A stretch of DNA of 7,291 bases from CAXSEA01 sp964235675 (GTDB taxonomy: Bacteria > Armatimonadota > Armatimonadia > Armatimonadales > Capsulimonadaceae): the NCBI GenBank assembly GCA_964235675.1, contig CAXSEA010000184.1, positions 1 through 7,291 of the forward strand, given 5' to 3'. Shown here piece after piece: positions 1 through 6,519 of the stretch (positions are counted from its first letter, which is position 1; every line of letters begins with the position of its first letter). The notes below the pieces were generated by a model, which worked only from the letters and a program-made list of their open reading frames with translations, ran no database searches and was not told the DNA's origin. The translations under genes were made by a program, and so were the position numbers.

Positions 1-103
1 AATCTAGGTTCGCGGAATTAAAGGAAGATTAAAACTGCAGCCGTGGGAACAATTTTCATACGGCAATTATGCGATGCGCGAGATCGCGGCACGCGCCGCG
101 AAA

Positions 104-131
104 TTGGGTAAACCTGCCGTATCGCCATAAT
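104..131 (+). promoter_or_regulatory. Possible sigma70-type promoter before the DUF2231 gene
   Basis: A TTGGGT hexamer (104-109) and a CATAAT hexamer (126-131) are separated by 16 bp and lie about 65 bp upstream of the DUF2231 start codon. The -35 matches at three bases and the spacing is one short of ideal, so this is only a candidate. It would be the natural place to start an operon covering the DUF2231, peroxiredoxin and cytochrome genes, since nothing between those genes looks like a promoter. Confidence 0.3.
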
Positions 132-196
132 TCGTGTTCCGGCGTGCCGGGATGCTTTTTCTCTCAACTTTGCGGAAGAGGTAGGTACAACATTCT

Positions 197-778
197 ATGG
201 AAAGCCATTCTAAAGTAGCGGGCCACGCGCTGCATCAGATGCTGGTGAATATTCCGCTGGCGTTTCTGCCGGCCTCGGTCGGGTTCGACGGGATGGGAAT
301 CGCGACCAAAGACGACAAATGGCCGCAGTTTGCGCAAACGAGCATCGCTATTGGATTGGTCGGCGGCGCGGCGGCGGCGGTGCCGGGGTGGATCGACTGG
401 TTTGCCATCCCCGGAAAAACTCGCGCTAAAGGAATCGGCCTGGTGCATGGGCTGGGCAATGTCGCCGTGCTGGGGCTTTACGCCGCGAGCTATCTGATGC
501 GCCGGGATGAGCCGAAAAAGGCAAAGTTTTTGCCGATAGCTCTAGGAGCGGCGGGAATGACGATCGCGCTCGGCACCGCGTGGCTCGGCGGCGAGCTAGT
601 GGACCGCCTCGGCGTGGGAGTCGACGACGGCGCGCATCTGAATGCGCCTAATTCGCTGACGCATCCGACAATCGACGCCGGCGACGCTCCCGTGGTTGAC
701 CCGGTGGCGGAAGCCGACGATAGCAAAGGCGTCGCGGTAGATACCGACGCGCATGTGTCCGCACCCGAGGCGGAATAG
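197..778 (+). CDS. DUF2231-family four-helix membrane protein
   Basis: This 193-residue protein matches the pattern of the DUF2231 membrane family (Pfam PF09990). It has the N-terminal GHALHQML motif (residues 9-16), the GLVGGAAAAVPGWIDW segment around 53-68, the GLVHGLGN segment (81-88) and a terminal TAWLGGELV followed by GVGV. Four hydrophobic helices can be placed near 14-34, 47-68, 82-102 and 112-134. Residues from about 143 to the end form a polar, Asp/Glu-rich tail outside the usual family core. His10, His13 and His84 lie at or near the helix ends and could bind a metal or haem, but that is inference; the family has no firm biochemical role. A weak AGGTAGG stretch (179-185) precedes the ATG. 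The peroxiredoxin-like gene follows after 37 bp and a cytochrome c after that, which suggests a membrane redox role. Confidence 0.88.
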   Translation: MESHSKVAGHALHQMLVNIPLAFLPASVGFDGMGIATKDDKWPQFAQTSIAIGLVGGAAAAVPGWIDWFAIPGKTRAKGIGLVHGLGNVAVLGLYAASYLMRRDEPKKAKFLPIALGAAGMTIALGTAWLGGELVDRLGVGVDDGAHLNAPNSLTHPTIDAGDAPVVDPVAEADDSKGVAVDTDAHVSAPEAE

Positions 779-815
779 CGGTTAGCCGGCAACTGGCCCG
801 CTGGGTTGGTCTCAA

Positions 816-1421
816 ATGACAATCATGCCGAACAATTCAGCAGTTCAGGAAAGTGGCGTGGACGTGAGATCGCCTGCTCCGGACTTCGAGGCCTGCGACA
901 CCAGAGGCAAAGTGGTCCGCTTGTCCGACTACTGGCGGGACTCGGCATTGGTCGTGGTGTTTTTGCGGTATCTCGGCTGCCCGTTTTGCCGCGAGCAGGT
1001 GATCGCGCTGCGCGACAACTACGAGTCGCTTCAAGAAGCCGGCGCTCAGGTGGTGTGCGTGGCCATGGGCGGCGACAAGGTTGGGCGGGCGTTTCAAACG
1101 ATGTTCGCGCTGCCTTACCCGATGCTCATGCTCGACGAGAGCGATACGCGTCCGTACCGGCAGTACGGGCTGATGCGGCAGAGCTTGCTGCAAGTGCTCA
1201 GGCCGCAGTTGTCGCGAAAGGGCCTCGCTATGCTGTTTTCGCTGGGCAAGCGCTTTGGGAATCTCAGTCACCCAGGCGATAAGCAGCAGATGCCGGGGAC
1301 GTTTATTATTGACACAGGCGGCACAATCCAGCTGGCGTATCGCAGCCGCGATGCAGTCGACAATGCTCCGGTAGCGCTGCTGCTGAAAACGCTGGAACAA
1401 ATGCGCGGCGCGGCAGTATAA
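816..1421 (+). CDS. Peroxiredoxin-like AhpC/TSA family protein
   Basis: This 201-residue protein has a thioredoxin fold of the peroxiredoxin-like AhpC/TSA type. It begins with the typical SPAPDFEACDTRGKVVRLSDY (19-39), followed by VVVFLRYLGCPFCREQV with a C55-P-F-C58 active site. Near the C-terminus PGTFIIDTGGTIQLAYRS (about 165-182) supplies the cis-Pro loop and the last strands. Such proteins are thought to reduce peroxides or disulfides; the CxxC spacing makes a thiol-disulfide exchange mechanism possible instead of a classic two-Cys peroxidase. No signal peptide is visible, so it should be cytoplasmic. The start could also be the ATG at 825, since neither has a good ribosome binding site. 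It sits between the DUF2231 and cytochrome c genes in the same direction. Fold assignment is firm; substrate is unknown. Confidence 0.87.
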   Translation: MTIMPNNSAVQESGVDVRSPAPDFEACDTRGKVVRLSDYWRDSALVVVFLRYLGCPFCREQVIALRDNYESLQEAGAQVVCVAMGGDKVGRAFQTMFALPYPMLMLDESDTRPYRQYGLMRQSLLQVLRPQLSRKGLAMLFSLGKRFGNLSHPGDKQQMPGTFIIDTGGTIQLAYRSRDAVDNAPVALLLKTLEQMRGAAV

Positions 1422-1451
1422 ATAGAGTCTCAAGGAAAAGGAATCACAAGC

Positions 1452-1874
1452 ATGCAAAGCAATCAAATTCCGTTATCGAAGCGAAGCGGTCTGAGAGGCC
1501 GGCGCGCCGCGCTCGGTGCGACAGCGGCGCTCGCCCTCACATGCGCGGCGGTGTCGCTCGCGCCGCAGGCCGCCCGCTCGCAGGAGCACATGAAAAAGCC
1601 CGCCACCGCTCAAGCGACCATGGCGCAGCCCGCCCAGATCAGCAGCTGCACCGGATGCCACGGCGACAACCTACTCGGCCGTAAAGGCTTCTCGCCGAAC
1701 TTGTCGAAGCTGGGCGTTTTGAAAGAGTACAACCAGAAGACCTTCGAGCGCGTGATGAATACCGGCGTCACCAACGACGGCGGCCATGTTCAAAAGCCGA
1801 TGCCGGTCTTCCATTACCCAGCGGCGGTTTCGGATAAGATTTACAAGTATTTGCTGTCGATTAAAACGAGCTGA
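1452..1874 (+). CDS. Exported small class I c-type cytochrome
   Basis: This 140-residue protein carries an N-terminal export signal: a basic stretch with a twin arginine (RGRRAALG, 15-22), a hydrophobic core (about 23-37), and a likely cut after the ARS region near 43. The Arg pair lacks most of the Tat consensus, so Sec export is more likely. A low-complexity Ala/Gln/Pro linker leads to the only haem site, C66-T-G-C69-H70. A Met in KPMPVF (Met117) is the likely sixth iron ligand. The mature domain is about 80 residues, normal for a mono-haem cytochrome c. The ribosome binding site AAGGA (1438-1442) lies 9 bp before the ATG, the best in this operon. It would shuttle electrons in the periplasm or outside the membrane; the partner is unknown, with the adjacent DUF2231 protein one candidate. 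Confidence 0.9.
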   Translation: MQSNQIPLSKRSGLRGRRAALGATAALALTCAAVSLAPQAARSQEHMKKPATAQATMAQPAQISSCTGCHGDNLLGRKGFSPNLSKLGVLKEYNQKTFERVMNTGVTNDGGHVQKPMPVFHYPAAVSDKIYKYLLSIKTS

Positions 1875-1879
1875 GCTTG

Positions 1880-1977
1880 ACTCCTCTCCTTTCTAAGAAG
1901 GGGTTGGGGCGGTTCGCCAAAGTGCGGCGCTTAGTTTAGACCGCACCTCCCCTAGCCCCTCCTCAGAGATGAGAGTG
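1880..1977. repeat. Foldback pair of C/T-rich palindromic repeat (copies A and B)
   Basis: Copy A (1880-1912) and copy B (1946-1977) are imperfect inverted copies of one repeat whose core reads CCTCCCCTAGCCCCTCCT in B and its complement in A. Between them GTGCGG (1922-1927) and CCGCAC (1941-1946) form a perfect 6-bp inner stem around a 13-nt loop. Transcribed RNA could therefore fold into one long hairpin starting 6 bp after the cytochrome c stop codon. There is no U-run afterwards. It may end transcription or protect the mRNA 3' end, or simply be a REP-like element. A third copy lies at 2105. Confidence 0.75.
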
Positions 1978-2104
1978 GTTGAATAGGTACATACTGTTGG
2001 TGCCTTTCTAAATTAAGCACTGCCTAGAAGATCGGAAAAGCGGAAAACTTAGAAAAACGTCACGGGCTGGTCGGTTGCTAATGAGGACTATGACTTGTGG
2101 CAGG

Positions 2105-2137
2105 CCTCCCCTAGCCCCTCCTTAGAAAGGAGGGGAA
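2105..2137. repeat. C/T-rich palindromic repeat, copy C
   Basis: This copy repeats the CCTCCCCTAGCCCCTCCT core of copy B in the same orientation. It contains a perfect hairpin: CCCCTCCTT (2115-2123), loop AGA, and AAGGAGGGG (2127-2135). No T-run follows, so it is not a standard intrinsic terminator. It lies about 40 bp before the next gene. With copies A and B it fills most of the recognisable structure in the gene-free stretch 1875-2176; in the rest of that stretch (about 1978-2104) I see no gene and no convincing promoter. Confidence 0.75.
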
Positions 2138-2176
2138 TTGCTCAGGCTCCGTTAAGATTGCCGGCTCTAACTGTTT

Positions 2177-2845
2177 ATGACACCGACTGTTTCCCCATCC
2201 GAAGCCTCCGACCGTCTCGCCGATCCTGATAACCGCATCCTCTATGACGCGTTAACTCGGCAGTTGGAGCGGATGCGGAGTATGCATTACGGATACTACG
2301 CGCAGTTCTTTTCGGCGATTCACATCTTCACGGCGCTGATTCTGGCGCAGATCGCGCTGAGCTTGTGGGCTCCGATGCGGGCGTTGATTTTGGCTCTGCC
2401 GTTTTTCGTGATCTACGCGGGCAGCTTCTGCGCTTATTTGATCTCCTATAATCTGTTCGCCCGCGTGTACGCCGACGCTCTGGAGAAGCGTATCAACCGG
2501 ATGCTGGGGCAGGACGTTCTGGTGGCGCACCGGATGGAGGATATCTATATCTACAGCGCCGCGTCGCCGAAGTTCGTCGGGATCGATTTGAACGCGCCCG
2601 CGACGGCGATTTCCGGAATTACGATCAGCTATCTGATTGCGGGGGCTGTTTTAGTGGTCATCGGAGCGTACCGGGCGGTGCAGCTTCTGCCGGGGCTGAT
2701 CCCCGCGTTTCCGCTGCTCAAGGCGTACTGGCCGCTGCTGATCGTCTGGGGGCTGCTGCACCTGGCGTACCTGCTCTGGTACTTCCTGAGTGCTTCGCAT
2801 CAAAAGCGGATCAAGGCGATTGTGGATACCGCCTACAACATCTAG
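2177..2845 (+). CDS. Unrecognised four-helix integral membrane protein
   Basis: I do not recognise the family of this 222-residue protein. A soluble N-terminus (1-43) containing a helical LYDALTRQLERMRSMHYGYYAQFF segment leads into two membrane helices (about 44-64 and 68-92). A cytosol-sized loop with basic and acidic residues (95-140, ALEKRINRMLGQDVLVAHRMEDIYIY) follows, then two more helices (about 145-170 and 183-205) and a short basic tail with KRIK. The hairpin-loop-hairpin layout suggests N- and C-termini on the same, probably cytoplasmic, side. No catalytic motif is visible. The ATG at 2177 has no ribosome binding site. The next gene begins 44 bp later in the same direction, so the two may be expressed together. 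Confidence 0.8.
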   Translation: MTPTVSPSEASDRLADPDNRILYDALTRQLERMRSMHYGYYAQFFSAIHIFTALILAQIALSLWAPMRALILALPFFVIYAGSFCAYLISYNLFARVYADALEKRINRMLGQDVLVAHRMEDIYIYSAASPKFVGIDLNAPATAISGITISYLIAGAVLVVIGAYRAVQLLPGLIPAFPLLKAYWPLLIVWGLLHLAYLLWYFLSASHQKRIKAIVDTAYNI

Positions 2846-2889
2846 CGAGCGCCGATAATTGCATTTGAAATTGCCGGATAAAACTTAAC

Positions 2890-3609
2890 ATGTCCTTATT
2901 CAACCAATCCCATAAACGTTTGCCGCGGGTTTTTGCCGCGGGGCTTTGCTTTGCCGTCGCCATGACCGCATCCGGCGCGGCGCGCGCTCAGGACACGGAC
3001 CATCAGAACCCGGTTCCCGCGCCGGGGACTCAGACACAGCGCCAAGCTCCATTGCCGCCTGAAGCGCCGCTGAAGCCGCCGATGGTCTCGAAGACCTACA
3101 CCAAGCCGAAAGCGCAGGCGGCGTCCGCGTTTACCTTGTCCGTGCGTCAAGCGAGCGTCGCCGACGATGCTTGGGCGGGGCTGATTAAAGCCGCTGGAGG
3201 CAATCCGGAGCGGATCGCCGCGCGAATCGCTTCCATTAACCCGGCGACCGATTTTTACTGGTCGGGGTCGGTGGACAGCGACGCCGGCGTGATTTTGAAC
3301 GCCGCCGTTTCGCACCCGCTGAATCTCGGAAAGCCAGGCGCGCCGGTGTCGCTGAATTCCGGCCAGGAGATCGCTCTGCAGCCGAGCCTGGACCGAACCG
3401 GCCTGATTGTCGTGAAGATCAACCGCAGTACCACGACGCTTGGCAAAGCCCCGGCGGGCACAATCCCGCTGCAGGTGCAAGACCGCCACAGCTACCCGGT
3501 CTCGCTGCACAGCGGCGTTCCCACCGCCATCGCGCAGGCGACGCCGATTGACGCGAGCCATGTGGACGTGCTGGTTATCACGGCGACCATCGACAACGCG
3601 GGCCAGTAG
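2890..3609 (+). CDS. Unrecognised exported protein with Pro-rich linker
   Basis: This 239-residue protein begins with a clear Sec signal peptide: a basic start (KRLPR), a hydrophobic core (14-31) and a cleavage site of the form ARA-QD after residue 33. Residues 40-68 are rich in Pro, Gln and Thr, a flexible linker. The remaining domain (about 78-239) alternates polar and hydrophobic residues in a beta-rich pattern, with FYWSGSVDSDAGVILNAAVSH (122-142) and TGLIVVKINR (170-179) as likely strands. No Cys follows the signal, so it is not a lipoprotein. I cannot assign a function. It lies 5 bp before the glycosyltransferase start, which suggests translational linkage and a role at the cell envelope. 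A long antisense frame over the same region is a GC shadow. Confidence 0.82.
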   Translation: MSLFNQSHKRLPRVFAAGLCFAVAMTASGAARAQDTDHQNPVPAPGTQTQRQAPLPPEAPLKPPMVSKTYTKPKAQAASAFTLSVRQASVADDAWAGLIKAAGGNPERIAARIASINPATDFYWSGSVDSDAGVILNAAVSHPLNLGKPGAPVSLNSGQEIALQPSLDRTGLIVVKINRSTTTLGKAPAGTIPLQVQDRHSYPVSLHSGVPTAIAQATPIDASHVDVLVITATIDNAGQ

Positions 3610-3614
3610 CCGGC

Positions 3615-4586
3615 GTGCCTGTGCCACGCGCCCTCCGCGCTTGTATCGTCAGCTACAACACCCGCGCCGATCTGCTGGCGTGCCTTGCTTCCATTTTCGA
3701 CGCCCCGCCCGCTCGCGCGTTTTCGGCGGTCGTGGTGGACAACGGTTCCCAGGACGGCAGCGTGGCAGCGGCTCGTCAGGCTTTTCCGCAGGTGGAGGTG
3801 ATCGACACCGGCGAAAACCTTGGGTATGGGCGCGGCAACAATCGGGGGCTGCTGGGACGGGCGGGCGAGAACGCGTTTTACGCGATTCTGAACAGCGACC
3901 TTGTTTTGCGGCCTGACAGTTTGGAGGGCTGCTGCGAGTATTTGGAGCGGCATGCCGAGGCGGGCATTGTCGGCGGGGGACTATTGGAGCCGGATTCGGG
4001 GGATCCACAGCGGGATTGGGCGGCGGGCGAGCTGAACTTGCGGGCGATTGCGTTCGAGCAGCTTTTCCTGGCGGCGGCGTTTCCTCGCTCCGCTGTTTTC
4101 GCCGATTATTTTCGGGGCGCGTGGAACCACCAGACCGAGGCGGCGCTGCCGCAGGTGTGCGGGGCGTTCATGGTTGTCCGCGCAGAGCTGTATGACCGGT
4201 TGGGCGGATTCGATCCCGGCTATTTCATGTATGCCGAGGACACCGATCTTTGCCGTCGTGTCCGCTTAGCGGGATTCTCTTGCGTCTACCTGCCCGACGC
4301 TCCCGCCGCGCACGGGCAAGGTAAGAGCAGCGTGTCGGGAGCTTTGCGTCCGCGCATGGTGCTGGAGCACAATGTCAGCCGTATCCGGTATATGCGCAAA
4401 TTTTACGGCATCGGCCATGCGGTTGTGGCGCGGCTGGTGATGTGCTTGGGCGCTCTTCTACGCTTGATGCTGTGGAGCGCTGCGGGGCGATGGCTGCATC
4501 GCCCCGCGCTTGTGGAAAAAGGGCTTGCGTACCGCGAAGTGCTGCGCGGCACCGCCAACGCGGCGATCCCGACGCTTGAGCGTTGA
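3615..4586 (+). CDS. Family 2 glycosyltransferase (rhamnosyltransferase-like)
   Basis: This 323-residue protein is a GT-A fold glycosyltransferase of family 2. The nucleotide-binding core shows IVSYN (11-15), VVDNGSQDGS (40-49), ENLGYGRGNN (67-76) and the NSD metal-binding motif (93-95, in place of DxD). The acceptor half has CGAFMVVR (182-189) and GGFDPGYFMYAEDTDLCRR (197-215), whose Glu-Asp supplies the catalytic base. This order is typical of the WbbL/RfbF rhamnosyltransferase-like branch, although sugar specificity cannot be read from motifs. A hydrophobic stretch near 264-288 may anchor it to the membrane. The start is GTG, 5 bp after the previous stop; a second GTG at 3621 is possible. 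It probably adds a sugar from a nucleotide donor to a lipid-linked surface glycan, consistent with the export permease downstream. Confidence 0.92.
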   Translation: MPVPRALRACIVSYNTRADLLACLASIFDAPPARAFSAVVVDNGSQDGSVAAARQAFPQVEVIDTGENLGYGRGNNRGLLGRAGENAFYAILNSDLVLRPDSLEGCCEYLERHAEAGIVGGGLLEPDSGDPQRDWAAGELNLRAIAFEQLFLAAAFPRSAVFADYFRGAWNHQTEAALPQVCGAFMVVRAELYDRLGGFDPGYFMYAEDTDLCRRVRLAGFSCVYLPDAPAAHGQGKSSVSGALRPRMVLEHNVSRIRYMRKFYGIGHAVVARLVMCLGALLRLMLWSAAGRWLHRPALVEKGLAYREVLRGTANAAIPTLER

Positions 4587-4611
4587 AGTTTTCCTTGGGC
4601 CGCCTTATAAT
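4583..4611 (+). promoter_or_regulatory. Near-consensus sigma70 promoter for the ABC permease
   Basis: TTGAAG (4583-4588) and a perfect TATAAT (4606-4611) are separated by exactly 17 bp. The -35 box overlaps the glycosyltransferase stop codon (4584-4586). Transcription would begin near 4618, leaving about 80 nt of leader before the ATG at 4699. This gives the permease its own transcription in addition to any read-through from upstream. Confidence 0.75.
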
Positions 4612-4698
4612 GGGTTGAGCAGCATCGAAGTCTATTGGAGCATTTTGTCCCTCACCACCCCCACATCGCCTTCAAACGCCGGCACCTCCGATAAATCC

Positions 4699-5601
4699 AT
4701 GACAGAGCCGCTGTACCGGGTGACGCCTAAAGGAGTCAATACCGGAGGCATCCTGGGCGATCTGCGCGAGATTTGGAGGGCGCGCGGCATTGTCTCCGCC
4801 CTCGCCCACCGGCAGCTGCGCCTGCGCTATAAAGGCTCGTTTTTCGGCGTGCTGTGGTCGATGATTCCGCCGATCATTCAGGTTGTCGTCCTAACAGTCG
4901 TAGTCGGGGTGATTTCGGGCGCGCCGTCGTCGAATAACAGCGCTTATATCTTTTGCGCGTTTTTGCCGTGGATTTTCATCTCCAACGCGCTGCTCGACGG
5001 CTCCAGTTCCGTCTTAGCCGAGCAGGCGATTCTGAAAAAGACCTATTTTCCGCGCGAGGTGCTGCCGCTCGCGTCGCTGTACGCCAATTTCCTGCATTTC
5101 TGCGTCGCGGTGGGCGTGTTTCTGATCTATCGCTACGGCATTACCACCGCGATTTTCCATTGGCCCGGCTTGCCGCCGCGCGCCATTTTTATGCTCCCGC
5201 TGGTCGTTCTGGATATGCTGATGCTGACCACCGGGATGGTGCTGTTCCTCAGCGCTTGGACGACGTTTTACGAGGATATCAAATACGCGACGGTGGTCGG
5301 TTTGCAGCTTTTGTTTTACCTGCTGCCGATTCTCTATTTCGCCGAGCGAATCGTCTACAGCGTCCGGGGCAGCACGCGCGTCCGGGAATTAATTTACCAC
5401 TTGTATCTAGCAAACCCGATCGCCTGGATCGTGCAGGCGTTCAAGCAGATGTTCTTCGGCGTGCAGCCTATCGGGACGCACTTTACCGCCGAATTTGACT
5501 TCCGCTACTACGCTCTGACCACGGCGACGTCGCTGATCGTGCTGATTCTTGGCTACGGCGAGTTCCGGCGGATGCGGTGGAAGTTCGTGGAGCGGCCATA
5601 A
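4699..5601 (+). CDS. Polysaccharide-export ABC transporter permease (Wzm/TagG type)
   Basis: With the ATG at 4699 the protein has 300 residues, normal for ABC-2 permeases that export O-antigen, teichoic acid or capsule. A cytoplasmic amphipathic region, LREIWRARGIVSALAHRQLRLRYKGSFFGVLW (22-53), is the family signature before helix 1. Helices lie near 50-72, 82-102, 124-144, 163-187, 196-215 and 271-287. The segment TTFYEDIKYATVVGLQLLFYLLPILYF (188-214) corresponds to the conserved loop where the family usually has Arg-Asp; here it is Glu-Asp. The C-terminus ends in RMRWKFVERP, also typical. The reading frame is open back to 4510, but that part overlaps the glycosyltransferase and the promoter, so the longer start is rejected. 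A TTG at 4645 is a weaker alternative. The cognate ATPase gene is not in the window. Confidence 0.92.
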   Translation: MTEPLYRVTPKGVNTGGILGDLREIWRARGIVSALAHRQLRLRYKGSFFGVLWSMIPPIIQVVVLTVVVGVISGAPSSNNSAYIFCAFLPWIFISNALLDGSSSVLAEQAILKKTYFPREVLPLASLYANFLHFCVAVGVFLIYRYGITTAIFHWPGLPPRAIFMLPLVVLDMLMLTTGMVLFLSAWTTFYEDIKYATVVGLQLLFYLLPILYFAERIVYSVRGSTRVRELIYHLYLANPIAWIVQAFKQMFFGVQPIGTHFTAEFDFRYYALTTATSLIVLILGYGEFRRMRWKFVERP

Positions 5602-5609
5602 GCCGGAAC

Positions 5610-5656
5610 CCCATCCGCCCTCTCGGGCACCTTCCCTGAAAGGGAAGGAATTTTAG
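5610..5656 (+). terminator. Terminator-like hairpin within an intergenic repeat
   Basis: CCTTCCCT (5630-5637), loop GAA, and AGGGAAGG (5641-5648) make a perfect 8-bp stem followed by AATTTTAG, 28 bp after the permease stop codon. This fits an intrinsic terminator on the + strand with a short U-run. The stretch just before it (5610-5633, beginning CCCATCCG) resembles the sequence at 6495-6519, so the hairpin appears to be part of a dispersed repeat. It separates the permease from the convergent amidotransferase gene. Confidence 0.6.
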
Positions 5657-5762
5657 TCGGCGCTGATACAAATTTAGCGTTGCGACGCGTTATGCTACAG
5701 CCGCACTTTGCTGCAAACGACTCCTTCTCAGGATAGGGTCCAATAAGGCAAATGGTGTTTTG

Positions 5763-6470
5763 CTACAGCAGCGCCGTCCACCGCTCCACCAGCTGTTTCG
5801 CCAACCGCTTCTGGTCGTCGATCCACGATTCCGCGCCTGCTTCGATTTCTTCGGCGCTGGTCGAGGCCGCCGCGATATCTTCCGGGCCTTCGTCGATCCA
5901 TCGGCGGATGGTGGGAAGGTCAATTTCCGGGTGGAACTGGATGCCCCAGGCGCGCTCGCCGTAGCGGAACGCCTGGTTGGGCGTCAGCTCGGATAATGCC
6001 AGATGCACCGCGCCTTTCGGTAGATCGAAGCGATACTGGTGCCAGTGGAAGGCGGGGATGGTTTCGGGCAAGCCGCCGAGAAGCGCGTCGTCGGACGCCG
6101 CCGGGGAAAGCCGGACAGATTGCCAGCCGACTTCCAGCTTTGGGGCCTCGTAGACCGGAGCGTCCAAAGCGGCGGCGAGCAATTGCGATCCCAGGCAGAT
6201 GCCGAGGATGGGGCGGTTTTCATCGACGCTTCGCTTCAGCAAGGCGATTTCTTCGGCGAGGAAGGGATACCGGTCCAGGTCGGTGACAGTTTGCGTGCCG
6301 CCAAGGACAATCAAGCCATGGTACTGGTGGCCGAGGGTGATCGGGATAGGCTCTCCCGCCGAAGGCTCGATTGAATCCCAAGTGACGTTGGCTGCGTCCA
6401 GCGCGTCGGCCAGGGTGCCGAGCTGAGAGCGCCGGCCGGGGGCGTGGCGGATGACCAGGATGTGGGGCAT
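5763..6470 (-). CDS. Class I glutamine amidotransferase domain protein
   Basis: This 235-residue protein is a stand-alone class I glutamine amidotransferase of the GMP synthase-like group. The nucleophile elbow is PILGICLGSQLLA (87-99) with Cys92; the partner residues are in WGIQFHPEID (175-184), His180 and Glu182, so the triad is complete. GLIVLGGTQ (52-60) forms the oxyanion strand and AFHWHQYRFDLP (140-151) is typical of this group. Members hydrolyse glutamine or act on gamma-glutamyl compounds; with no synthetase domain attached, the substrate is unknown. I chose the ATG at 6470 (MPHILVIRH, a normal family start). The frame continues upstream to 6536, but those 22 residues are encoded by the repeat next to the amylase fragment. 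No ribosome binding site is seen. It is convergent with the permease. Confidence 0.92.
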   Translation of the reverse strand: MPHILVIRHAPGRRSQLGTLADALDAANVTWDSIEPSAGEPIPITLGHQYHGLIVLGGTQTVTDLDRYPFLAEEIALLKRSVDENRPILGICLGSQLLAAALDAPVYEAPKLEVGWQSVRLSPAASDDALLGGLPETIPAFHWHQYRFDLPKGAVHLALSELTPNQAFRYGERAWGIQFHPEIDLPTIRRWIDEGPEDIAAASTSAEEIEAGAESWIDDQKRLAKQLVERWTALL

Positions 6471-6501
6471 GGATGGGTTGTACCCACGCGGGAGCCCATC
6501 C
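6471..6501. repeat. Inverted repeat before the amidotransferase start
   Basis: GGATGGG (6471-6477) and CCCATCC (6495-6501) form 7-bp arms, with smaller nested hairpins inside (GGGT-TGT-ACCC at 6475-6485 and CCC-ACGC-GGG at 6483-6492). The structure lies directly upstream of the amidotransferase ATG on the minus strand and would be in its mRNA leader. It could affect translation, but it may just be the edge of the neighbouring repeat. Confidence 0.5.
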
Positions 6502-6519
6502 GGCCTTTCAGGCCACCTT
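6495..6519. repeat. Partial copy of the CCCATCCG intergenic repeat
   Basis: The 25 bp here (CCCATCCG, then GCCTTTCAGGCC, then ACCTT) align with 5610-5633 (CCCATCCG, CCCTCTCGGGC, ACCTT) with one gap and a few changes. Only this half of the longer element at 5610-5648 is present. Its right edge coincides with the point where the alpha-amylase reading frame loses family similarity, so the repeat marks the breakpoint. Confidence 0.6.

Noticed and set aside
8..130. A 40-codon open frame on the + strand ending in TAA at 128-130.
   Set aside because: It is preceded directly by TAG (5-7), its only ATG (74) would give 18 residues, and there is no ribosome binding site or recognisable motif.
837..1466. 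A 209-residue minus-strand open frame opposite the peroxiredoxin-like gene.
   Set aside because: It is antisense to a gene with clear family motifs, has biased His/Arg/Gln composition and no motif of its own; typical shadow in GC-rich DNA.
2896..3627. A 243-residue minus-strand open frame opposite the exported protein.
   Set aside because: Arg-rich composition without domains, while the + strand has a clear signal peptide and gene-like spacing.
4510..4698. N-terminal extension of the permease frame.
   Set aside because: It overlaps the end of the glycosyltransferase gene and the promoter at 4583-4611, and its residues do not resemble the family; the ATG at 4699 gives a normal length.
5693..5769. 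Direct repeat TGCTACAGC around the end of the amidotransferase gene.
   Set aside because: Nine bases at this distance can occur by chance, and no inserted element lies between the copies.
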